Below are positions 44,266-53,839 of a DNA stretch of 64,000 nt, piece after piece. Each line of letters begins with the position of its first letter. Position 1 is the first letter of the stretch. This DNA comes from Owenia fusiformis (Eukaryota; Annelida; Polychaeta; Sabellida; Oweniidae), in NCBI GenBank assembly GCA_903813345.2, contig CAIIXF020000008.1:23730822-23794821 (forward strand). The letters run 5' to 3'. The notes below the pieces were generated by a model. It saw only the letters and a program-made list of their open reading frames with translations. It did not search any database and was not told where the DNA came from. The position numbers and the translations under genes are program-made.

Positions 44266-44766
44266 GCCCTCAAAACCCGAGTTTGCCGTTATCCAAATTC
44301 GCCTTTGCAAAAAAGCGAACGGTGCATTATTCGATTCATTCGTGTTATTTTCGATAGTTTCAAACCAGAATTTTGTTAGATTTTATAAGAAGGGTTCCTT
44401 GTATATCAACTCTTCACTCCCCTGGCGATATCTTGGAAGGGACAGGGGGTAGCCAGCTTTTCGGTCGGGGGTGCGATCGCAAAGCTTTTTTAAAAAGATT
44501 TGTATATAACAAATAAAAACCATCTTAAAGCTCTTTTCTTTATCTCATGGTTCTATTTTTAATGGTTATCGGGGGGGGGGGGGGGATCAATGGCTACACC
44601 TACGATGGAAATGTTTTTTTACATTTAATTTTTTTCTGATATTTTAAAATAATGTACGAGATGTTGGCGTTCCTTAAGAATAAAGTAGTTATAAAGTGCC
44701 TAGTATGATTAACAAGCCCCTAAACTAAAATGTGTAAAATTATCCAATAACAAAGTGCGAAAGCAT
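44266..44766. other. Non-coding, degraded dispersed repeat
   Basis: Holds GGTCGGGGGTGCGATCGCAAAG and a GGTTATCGGGG poly-G block (44465-44590), related to words at 5570-5660. No gene. Confidence 0.5.
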
Positions 44767-45980
44767 AACCCCACATCCATGTTTTTAACGTTCATAAATC
44801 ACGCCTAACCATCAACAAGGTACAGCGACAAAATATACCGTAGTACACTTAGATGTACGATGTCACGATTTAACCGATTTGAAGCAAAGACAATGATGCA
44901 GATGTGATATAAGTTTTAAAAAATTAATCTTGGGAATACTTGAAAGATTTCATGTTTAATTTCGTGTGTATTCGTTTAGGAAGACATTTTACTTTCTAAT
45001 AACGTTAAAAGATTTCTAATAACGTTGCTCGATTTTTTTCGTAGTCAATCTACCCACGAAAATTGATCGGTTGGAAGATGTTGGGGTTTTCACATTTCCT
45101 TTGATCATTTTTCCCCTGTTGCCTAAGAGTGTCGATCAGAGGGGGATTAAGACCAGAGCTCAAAGATGACATACGCTTATAATGTAAACCTGTATTGAGA
45201 TGACATACACCTCTGATTGGTCCAAATCGATAAACAAAAATGGTGGATTCAATATTTTTTAATAACGCTTCGAATAATATTATGTTGATTCCTGGCGTAT
45301 TTACCAATATCATATCATACTAGCTTATTGAATATGACTTAAAATCTCGTTTATGATATATCTGGAAATATTTAAGAGTTCAATCAAATTGAAGTAATTC
45401 TGTAATTGTTTTGTTTCAATTTTAAATGCATCTGACCTTCTGTCTGTTAGTGTTATGAAAAATACGTTGTCTGTATAAGGGTTAACTGTGAATTGAGTAA
45501 GTTCAATGGGACAACGTACATTCGAGTTGACAACATACACTTAAGATTTTTGAAATTATAGCCAAAATGCTAATACTTATTAAATCTTCAACAGACCTTA
45601 ATTGTAGTGTTTAAAGAAACATATTCTCATAAAAATCGTCGACACTCTTAGACGACAGGGGAGGAAATAATCAAAGGAAATGTGAAAAAACATAACATTT
45701 TCCAACCGACCAATTATATGGGTAAAAAAATCGAGCACTGTTCGAAAATCTTTTAACGTTATTAGAAAGTTAAATGTCTTCCTAAACGAATACACAAAAA
45801 AATCAAACATGAAATCCTAAAAGCATTCCTCAGATTATTTTTTTAAAACCTACATCATTGTCCTTGCTTCAGATAGGTTAAATAATGACATCGTACATCA
45901 AAAGTGGACTACGGTATATTCTGTCACTGTACCTTGTCGATGGTTAGGCGTGTAAATAACAGAGATATAACCATGGGTGC
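44767..45980. mobile_element. 1.2-kb foldback element with about 350-bp arms
   Basis: Arms about 44767-45140 and 45636-45980 are complementary with interruptions: CACGCCTAACCATCAACAAG on the outside, TTCGTTTAGGAAGACATTTT in the middle, TTCACATTTCCTTTGATCAT and GTCTAAGAGTGTCGA inside. The 495-bp centre has short open frames on the - strand (45325-45540) without a recognisable domain. Non-autonomous; superfamily not recognised. Confidence 0.85.
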
Positions 45981-46403
45981 GCTTCTTATACAGTGTTTTT
46001 TTTTTGGGGGGGGGGTGTGGTGTAGTTTTAAATAAAGATGTTATTTTAGGAGTCATACAATTTTTTTTAAAGGAACATGTACAGGCCCGTAGAAAGGATT
46101 TGCCAAGGGGGTTCACTTTTTGAAAAATTCCAGGAGGTTCACTTTTTTTGACAATTTTGGCCCAAATATGGCCATAATTACTTAAAAAGTGCTCAGAATG
46201 ATGAGATACTGCATGATTTTGAAAGAATTTGTGGCCAGTGGTGCGATGGCACCCCCATGGCAATAAAAATAAAGCCACGAGAAAGAAGAAAAGAGTTTTA
46301 AACGTAAGTGTTTAATGAGACTTAACAGTCGCCTTGACTAAAACCAATAGTCTCGCGCAGGCGTGGATGAGGGAGGGTAGAGTGAATAAGGGGTTGTAAT
46401 AAA
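45981..46403. other. No gene recognised (intron)
   Basis: Poly-T/poly-G run near 45995-46015 and a degraded dispersed repeat (GTGGTGCGATGGCACCCCC, 46230). The 126-codon - strand frame at 45898-46278 overlaps the foldback arm and these low-complexity runs, and is not called. Confidence 0.5.
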
Positions 46404-48646
46404 AATCGACGTCTCTCAAGTTCAGTACAATCTTTTATAATGTAAAGTAAAGTTTCACTCTCTCCTCATAGATGACATATTCTATTTTCTCCAGCTTCCA
46501 ATTGCTTCCCCCACCAGAACCCGTAACATAAACTTACATGTAAAAATAAGATCATGCCATAGTTTATACCAAATTATTGGAAATTGATTCTTGACGACAT
46601 CTCCGTACATGCTTTTATATTAAGATGCAATAAATTTATAAATATAAATTATGATTGGAAACAGCATTTTGAAATTTTTTCCAATGACGCCTTTTGGGAA
46701 AAATACTTTGATCAACATAGCTCTTCATTAAATCTCAGAGATTGAACCTTGTACCTTGAAGTGTTATCTTCAAAATCAAAGTTTAATGTGCATGTTTAAA
46801 GGATTTTGGCCATATCCTGTATAATTATATATAGGTCATGTACATGTAACAACTTTGACCATGGTTATTTTCTCCCATATATTCAACATATTGTCCCATT
46901 ATTTCCACATTGTTATAACTCACTTTTTAGAGGATTTGAGATTAGTATAAGATCTTCCTCAATTTTTCATGAGGAATTCATTTCTTGGGTCCGTTTCGAT
47001 GGATCTAATCTCCTTTTGGAGATATCCAGTGCCACATGGTTAGAAGTACAAAATGAGGAATTTTGTAAGTCCACCTAGTCATATTCGTTTGTGTAGGCAG
47101 CAGAGCCAATCAGATACATAATTTTGATCATGTGACTAATAGTTATAACAATAAATGTGGAAATAAAGATTTCTTACTAGTATACTTTGTATACTCAACA
47201 AAGGAAATTATAAATCATGACACCATACATGTACAAACAAAAGAAAGCAGATTTGACATTATTTGTAACAAAAACAAGTTCATTCAGTGAACTTAATCAA
47301 TTACTGACTTGTTATTCCTTTTGACATTGTCATTTACCTTTTTAAGATCTGGTGGATTTATCCAAAATATTTACAATTTTTCGAAATTAAATTGTGTTGT
47401 TATGGCAACCACTTGACCAATTATGATCAAACTTGTCATAGCAACTAATTATATACAAGGGGCGATCAATATATTCTGATAAAAATGCTCTCATTTTGTG
47501 ATTTTTTCACATATCCCTTTCATTTTTTCAGAACATGTAGATTATGTAATTACACATACGATGCTAAAATATTTTAGCTATATCTGAAAATAATTATGAA
47601 ATAAGGTTGCCATGGTAACCTGTATTTAGGGTAGGCAGGTCAGTTAAATAATAACGTCTAAAATAGATAAATATGTTAATTTAATCATTCCTCGGTACCT
47701 ATTTGAAGCAGATCTTCCAGTCATTGCCAACTATCATTGATGTGTTCCATACCCCTGTTGCCCTTGTTTGCTAATTTATACAGTGGGATAGCTATCTTTT
47801 CATAAGTAACATCTCAATTTATGGTAGTGTTATTCTCTGTCCGCAAGCTCCTCTTGCAACCAGATTGTGGATGATCTTCAACAGTGACCATGCCTTCCTC
47901 TTTACGATACTACCTATAGATTCTTTATGCAGATATAACACCTTGCCCATGCACTTAATGAGTCCAGGTATGTCTCTGACAATGTCCTCTTACTCATTCT
48001 TGAAAGAAAATCAAATCTAATGGTATTCCCTAATGTATCCATTAATGTCACACTCTGCATCAGCCACATTAACTTCATCTGACAATTTTATTTTTGGTGT
48101 GTCTCATAACATGTAATGTCAATTGGCCCATTCTGTCCTACAATGGTTTTGTGATTATTTGTGATGTTATAGTGAGCACATATACAACATTTGTTTAGCA
48201 ACAAACAATGAGTAACAATACCAAACCTTTTTAGAAAAAATGCATGATTTCTGCATGCTTTAAAATAATTAAAATAACAAGTTATTATGATATTTATATG
48301 TTATAATTTAATTGACCTGCCTACCCTTAATACAGGTTACCATGGCAACCTTATCTCAATGATAATTTAAGATATAGCTATAATATTTTAGCATTGTATG
48401 TGTAATTACATAATCTACATTTTCTGAAAAAATAAGAGGGATATGTGAAAAAATCACAAAATGAGAGCATTTTTATCAGAATATATGGATCGCCCCTTGT
48501 ATAGATACATAATCCTTAGAAATATGAGTGTGATTGATCGTATTGATGATTATCATAGTACCCCTCATAAGAGTAGCCAGTGGGTATAGAGGGAATAATT
48601 CGCATATGCTGAAAACTAGACCTATTATTTTCAAAATCAATGAGGA
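46404..48646 (+). repeat. Tandem duplication, copy 1 (1.2-kb unit plus mariner insert)
   Basis: The unit runs from ATCGACGTCTCTCAAGTTC to TTTTCAAAATCAATGAGGA and is followed without spacer by copy 2. Excluding the insert at 47456-48499 it is about 1.2 kb. It contains two short coding-looking stretches, FIPNYWKLILDDISVHAF (about 46563) and a 90-codon frame with FRGFEISIRSSSIFHEEF (46806-47078). They might be decayed exons or a retrogene, but they match nothing I recognise. Confidence 0.9.
47456..48499. mobile_element. Mariner-type element, 1044 bp, about 200-bp TIRs
   Basis: Ends CAAGGGGCGATCAATATATT / complement, flanked by TA (47454-47455 and 48500-48501). Inverted ends extend about 200 bp (to CCTGTATTTAGGGTAGGCAG and its partner). 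The matching site in copy 2 (about 50233) is empty (AATTATATATAGATAC), which defines the insertion exactly. No transposase frame in the middle. Confidence 0.9.
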
Positions 48647-50387
48647 ATCGACGTCTCTCAAGTTCAGTACAATCTTTTATAATCACTGGTGATCCACTCG
48701 ATTACGCTGGTTACCAAAACGGTTCGTTTTGGTAACAAAATGTCGGAACATCCGGAAGGTACGATTTTCTCGTTTCCTTATTTTACACGTTGTAGGCAGA
48801 ATTCCCATGACATTTTTTAACACAAACGTGTATCAGTATCATATGTTTAAGAAATTGTACATATTTGCGACCAAATAGTTCAGAAGACAACAGAATCGTC
48901 GATTTACTTCCTCACTTAAGTTACATAAACGGTTTGGGTTAAAAGTGCAGATCTTAACTGATTTTCGAAAAACCGTTTATGTAACTTAAGTGAGGAAGTA
49001 AATCGACGATTCTGTTGTCCTCTGAGCTATTTTTTCGCAAACATGTACATTTTCCAAAACATATGATACTGCTGCACGTTGTGAGAAAAAACGTCATGGG
49101 GATTCTGCCTACAACGCGTGAAATAAGGAAAAAAGAAAAATAGTGCCTTCGACGTTCCGACATTTTGTTACCAAAACGGTTCGTTTTGGTTACCAGCGTA
49201 ATCGAGTGGATCACCAGTGATAATGTAAAGTAAAGTTTCACTCTCTCCTCATAGATGACATATTCTATTTTCTCCAGCTTCCAATTGCTTCCCCCACCAG
49301 AACCCGTAACATAAACTTACATGTAAAAATAAGATCATGCCATAGTTTATACCAAATTATTGGAAATTGATTCTTGACGACATCTCCGTACATGCTTTTA
49401 TATTAAGATGCAATCAATTTATATATATATATTATGATTGGAAACAGCATTTTGAAAATTTTTCCAATGACGCCTTTTGGGAAAAATACTTTGATCAACA
49501 TAGCTCTTCATTAAATCTCAGAGATTGAACCTTGTACCTTGAAGTGTTATCTTCAAAATCAAAGTTTAATGTGCATGTTTAAAGGATTTTGGCCATATCC
49601 TGTATAATTATATATAGGTCATGTACATGTAACAACTTTGATCATGGTTATTTTCTCCCATATATTCAACATATCGTCCCATTATTTCCACATTGTTATA
49701 ACTCACTTTTTAGAGGATTTGAGATAAGTATAAGATCTTCCTCAATTTTTCATGAGGAATTCATTTCTTGGGTCCGTTTCGATGGATCTAATTTCCTTTT
49801 GGAGATATCCAGTGCCACATGGTTAGAAGTACAAAATCAGGACTTTTTTAAGTCCACCTAGTCATATTCGTTTTTGTAGGCAGCAGAGCCAATGAGATAC
49901 ATAATTTTGATCATGTGACTAATAGTTATAACAATAAATGTGGAAATAAAGATTTCTTACTAGTATACTTTGTATACTCAACAAAGGAAATTATAAATCA
50001 TGACACCATACATGTACAAACAAAAGAAAGCAGATTTGACATTATTTGTAACAAAAACAAGTTCATTCAGTGAACTTAATCAATTACTGACTTGTTATAC
50101 CTTTTGACATTGTCATTTACCTTTTTAAGATCTGGTGGATTTATCCAAAATATTTACAATTTTTCGAAATTAAATTGTGTTGTTATGGCAACCACTTGAC
50201 CAATTATGATCAAACTTGTCATAGCAACTAATTATATATAGATACATAATCCCTAGAAATATGAGTGTGATTGATCGTATTGATGATTATCATAGTACCC
50301 CTCATAAGAGTAGCCAGTGGGTATAAAGCGAATAATTCGCATATGCTGAAAAACTAGACCTATTATTTTCAAAATCAATGAGGAATG
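48647..50387 (+). repeat. Tandem duplication, copy 2 (1.2-kb unit plus different insert)
   Basis: Same unit as copy 1, nearly identical, carrying the 536-bp insert at 48684-49219 instead of the mariner-type element. The 90-codon frame recurs at 49589-49861 with only a few residue changes. The likeness shows that the duplication is fairly recent. Confidence 0.9.
48684..49219. mobile_element. 536-bp palindromic element with ATAAT target duplication
   Basis: Ends CACTGGTGATCCACTCGATT / AATCGAGTGGATCACCAGTG with ATAAT on both sides (48679-48683 and 49220-49224). The empty site in copy 1 (TTTATAATGTAAAG, about 46435) confirms a 5-bp duplication. The arms continue almost to the centre (TTACTTCCTCACTTAAG / complement near 48905-49000), so it is virtually one long hairpin. 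A 5-bp duplication and a CAC start would suit a Transib-type element, but that is a guess. Confidence 0.88.
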
Positions 50388-51125
50388 ATATACTACACAT
50401 AATTAACTTATTATGAAAAATGCAACACTGTAAGCAAAAACATTGTCAAAGCTCATCCAGCCCCTTATCAGTCAAAATGGAACACGAGTCACATTCTGTC
50501 TAATTAGATAGGCAGAATTATGCTAATAACAAAATGAAAGGGAATGAAAATTCAGTTTTCAGGGTTATTTTGATATTTCAAGAACAAGAAACCATAAAAA
50601 ATATGTGTTTTCTTTCTTGTTAATCAGAGATTTTTGCTCTGCAAGGCCTACATATACACATGATTACCTCTAACGGAAAAATAGGTTTTTAAAAATTACT
50701 ACTCAAAAGTTATGAAGACCTAAACTTCAACCTCTGATTTCTCAATATCAGCTAAAATGAAATTGTAATAATGTGGAAATAATGGGATGATATTTCAACA
50801 CAATAATACAATTTCCTCCAACTGAGGTTCCCAGAATAATAAAATTTATCAATATACTCTTCGAAAACCATGGAATAGGACCCTACCTTAACACATTTTT
50901 CGAAATATCTAACTTATTTTCCAAAAATGACTCACTTTTTTTCTCATTTTTATAGGTCATACAAGATAGGGCCTAAACTAAATCTTGAATATTTAATGAC
51001 GAAAACCAAGATAATTTCTACTTGTATCTGGTCTATTTTGCTTTGCTTAGTCAGCCTTCATACTTGCCAGTCAAAATACGCTGTTATATTAACCGCATAA
51101 AATGTTTGCTTATTTTGCTAAACAG
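50388..51125. other. End of the large PLB1-like intron, no repeat recognised
   Basis: AT-rich sequence leading to the acceptor TTTTGCTAAACAG at 51125. Nothing else identified. Confidence 0.5.
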
Positions 51126-51405
51126 TGCATAGTTTAAGGCCAGGAGATATAGACATAGTTGCTGCAATGGGGGACTCCATTACTGCAGGGACAGGCATCT
51201 CTGCCAAAACCTTACCTGAAATGCTCATACAATACAGAGGACAGTCTTTTAGTATAGGGGGAGATGAGGACATACACAAGGTCTCCACATTACCCAATAT
51301 CTTAAAGTATTACAACCAAAAACTCTTGGGGTATTCCCAGGGAGATGGCACGGTGGACAGCTATAATGCACATCTAAATTTAGCTGTGCCAGGAAACGAA
51401 GCACA
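51126..51405 (+). CDS. PLB1: Phospholipase B1-like GDSL domain, alternative exon a
   Basis: A 280-nt exon between GCTAAACAG|TG and CA|GTAAGA. It starts with two bases completing Val, then HSLRPGDIDIVAAMGDSITA and GTGISAKTLPEMLIQYRG, SFSIGGDEDIHKVSTLPNIL, and ends NAHLNLAVPGNEA plus two bases. GDSI carries the nucleophilic Ser of block I of GDSL lipases; the RG..FSIGGD and NAHLN.AVPG strings are the conserved first third of a PLB1 repeat (family knowledge). The exon accepts the phase-1 exon at 30762. It ends in phase 2 and so cannot continue into exon b, which needs phase 1. Blocks with the catalytic Asp and His must be further downstream. Confidence 0.88.
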
Positions 51406-51482
51406 GTAAGAAATTTATATAAAAGTAACTACAGCCCTGCAGTTAAAGTTATTAAGGAATACTTAAACAATCTTGGTTTCAG
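51406..51482 (+). other. 77-nt intron between the two alternative exons
   Basis: GTAAGAAATTTAT ... CTTGGTTTCAG. A plausible branch sequence, ACTTAAAC (about 51461-51468), lies only about 55-60 nt from the donor. Splicing exon a to exon b would be very tight and would shift the frame, so in mature messages this segment is probably removed only as part of a longer intron. Confidence 0.7.
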
Positions 51483-51762
51483 TGCATAGTTTGATGCCAG
51501 GTGACATTGATGTGGTGGCAGCATTGGGGGATTCAATAACAGCAGGAACGGGGGTAACTGCTCAAACAGTATTAGGGTTAGCCATAGAAAACAGGGGTCT
51601 GGTGTTTAGTATAGGAGGTGATAGTGACATAGATGAGGTCTCTACCCTCGCAAATGTGCTAAAGTGGTACAATCCTAAGCTCGTTGGTTACGCGTTAGGA
51701 AATGGTGGGGTTGACAGTCCCAATGCCCATCTTGATGTGGCTGTTCCCGGAGCTAAAGCAGT
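51483..51762 (+). CDS. PLB1: Phospholipase B1-like GDSL domain, alternative exon b
   Basis: Exactly 280 nt like exon a, between GGTTTCAG|TG and GT|GTAAGG. It reads HSLMPGDIDVVAALGDSITA, GTGVTAQTV, RG-VFSIGGDSDIDEVSTLAN and NAHLDVAVPGAKA. About two thirds of residues match exon a, with the block I GDSI and all glycines of GGD and VPG kept, so both copies look selected for. The VPGAKA ending is closer to vertebrate PLB1 repeats than that of exon a. Same entry and exit phases as exon a, so either can fill the slot but not both. The next exon was not found before the window ends. Confidence 0.88.
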
Positions 51763-51991
51763 GTAAGGAAACATCATAATGCAAACCCTGCTGTTTACCC
51801 TTTTTGTCAGTCCAGATAGCCCCTGATGTTAGTTAGTTGTAAAACATGATGTCTTGGACAGTTGTACTAGCTTAAATACAAAAAACGCGAAAGGAAAATC
51901 ACTATATCTTGGAAAAATACTAATTCAATAATGTTCATTTTTTCAGGATAAGAAAGAAGAGACTGTGTATGTATAGCTCCTGTTGTCTGTA
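51763..51991. other. Intron sequence after exon b
   Basis: Begins GTAAGG. Nothing but AT-rich sequence and one copy of the AACATGATGTCTTGGACA word that recurs in the following foldback element. Confidence 0.5.
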
Positions 51992-52476
51992 AGTTGTATA
52001 ACATGATGCCTTGGACACCTGCTCAAAAGTTTTATTAGGAAAATATGAAAACGCAGTCAGAGGTGACTGCAACAGCAATAAAACCAAATAACTTTCTTAC
52101 CATAGTGTTTTGGCACTTCAAATTTGGCACAGATTATCCTCATTCAATGTGTGTTACATTTGTGGAGTTTCATCAAAATCACTACAGGGACTTTACAGTC
52201 ATGGTCAAAATGCCTTCTTAAGTCTGCCTGAACCAGGGTGTTTGACTGCGATTTGAAAGCATTTCGACCATGACTGTAAAGTCCCTGAAGTGATTTTGAT
52301 TTCACTCTTCAGATTTACCATACAGTAAATGAAGATGATTTGTGTCAAATCTTAAAAGCCAAAACACTATGGTTAGGAAGTTATTTAGTTTTTGCGGTTG
52401 GAGTCCCCCTGACTGCGTTTTTCCTAGTACAACTGTCTTTTGAGCAGGTGTCAAAGGCATCATGTTTTACAACGAG
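51992..52476. repeat. Foldback element of about 485 bp
   Basis: Arms about 51992-52205 and 52260-52476 are complementary: AACATGATGCCTTGGACACC on the outside, CATAGTGTTTTGGCAC in the middle, GGGACTTTACAGTCATGGTC at the centre, with a loop of about 55 bp. Scattered mismatches; no coding sequence. Confidence 0.85.
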
Positions 52477-53746
52477 TGTATAATCCTTACTTGGTTTGTT
52501 TATCTCGTGGTATGAGGAAAGTAGTTCTCTTAGAAACCTGTTTGGGGACTTCAATGGTATACTACAGCACCATCTTTGGATAGAATACTCTCATTCGCGG
52601 GCATATAATGCCCAGAATAACTGGGAAACATGTGATCATAACAGTGAACGGTAAAATATTTGGGATTATTTTCCGCGGATGGATGACCTTGGTAGTGGTG
52701 AATTGGTCAATGTTCACAACTATGATGACGTTTTGGTACTCATATTTTGTAAGAGAGCAGAACTTTTGATTTTCGTGGGACATTTTCGTTGAAACTTTTT
52801 TGACATGGAGGTGAGATGCTTCGCTGTATTTCTCTGAAATTCTTTGAAGATAGATGGGCTGCGATTTGAACCTTGTCAATTTAACATGCATCCCAATGGT
52901 ACAAAAACTAAGGAGAGTTCTACCAACTTACCATTTGCAGGAGTTATACATACACAGTCTCTACCAACTAACCATTTGCAGGAGCTATACATACTCAGTT
53001 TCTTCTTTATTTCCTGAAAATATGAACATAATTGAATCAGTATTTTTCAAGATATAGCGATTTCTTTGGATTGCATTTTTTGACACCCTGTATGCACCAC
53101 ATCGTGCTGCCCTTGTTCTCGCTTTTAACAATGCTCTCTTCAGGAAATATGTTTGCGAACCCGATGCATGCTTTAGCAAAAAGTATCTGAGTAGAAATGG
53201 AATAGCCATGTTGACTGAATCAATATTCATATTACATATATACCTACATATTTCCAAGACGTCTTAAGAAAACAGGTCTAAATTCAATTATATTTCGTCA
53301 GACATCTTGAAAATGCTGATGTAAACTCAACATGATTTTTCTAAAACGTTTTAGCCAAGACGTCTTAGAATAGGCAACTGAGAATAGTTACGGACGTCCT
53401 CCTATACCCACAGCATGCTTGTCTCAGTTAAACCTTCATTAAACATCTTACATCCTTAATGTGCTATAAACAAGCCTAAACGTAACACACTGATACCTTT
53501 GCAAGATTGGTCCTCTTCATCTCAACACACATATTCCCAATATCATCAAATAACACATTGCACTTGTAAAATGATTATATGTGCATGTTGAATCACATTT
53601 ATTTCTTTTAGATTTAGAGGCATAGGCTTCTTTTGTGGCATAAAATATAGGAACATTTATGCAGAACATGCACTTGTCCATTGTACAAATGATATTCACA
53701 TACATTTCACTTGGAAAATACTTAAGTGGGTAAAGTTAACTGCATG
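52477..53746. other. No gene recognised
   Basis: A 36-bp tandem pair (CTACCAACTTACCATTTGCAGG... at about 52919-52990) is the only repeat seen. The 109-codon frame on the - strand (52562-52891) lacks splice or domain support. This should be PLB1-like intron if the gene continues downstream. Confidence 0.5.
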
Positions 53747-53816
53747 GTATTGGGATTCAAACTCACCAGCAGCTGGTGAACTCACCAGCAGCTGGTGAGC
53801 TTGAATCCCAATACCA
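53747..53816. repeat. 70-bp near-perfect palindrome at the head of the satellite
   Basis: GGTATTGGGATTCAA, CTCACCAGCAGCTGGTGA, then the complement back to TTGAATCCCAATACC. The inner word is itself palindromic and appears twice. The outer AATCCCAATACC is a satellite word, so the palindrome caps the array. Confidence 0.9.
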
Positions 53817-53839
53817 AAACAACTATGATCTCATATTAG

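Larger units (their letters stand above)
30823..51125 (+). other. PLB1-like intron, 20.3 kb, filled with mobile elements
   Basis: From GTAATG at 30823 to CTAAACAG at 51125, phase 1. It holds at least seven identifiable repeat structures on both strands. No other host exon was recognised in it. If the gene is transcribed through, this pre-mRNA contains several long self-complementary arms. Confidence 0.7.

Noticed and set aside
46806-49861. Two near-identical 90-codon ORFs as paralogous genes
   Set aside because: They are the same sequence copied by the local tandem duplication; no recognisable domain, so no gene called.
52562-52891. 109-codon - strand ORF as a gene
   Set aside because: No recognisable domain, no splice signals, and antisense to the presumed PLB1-like intron.
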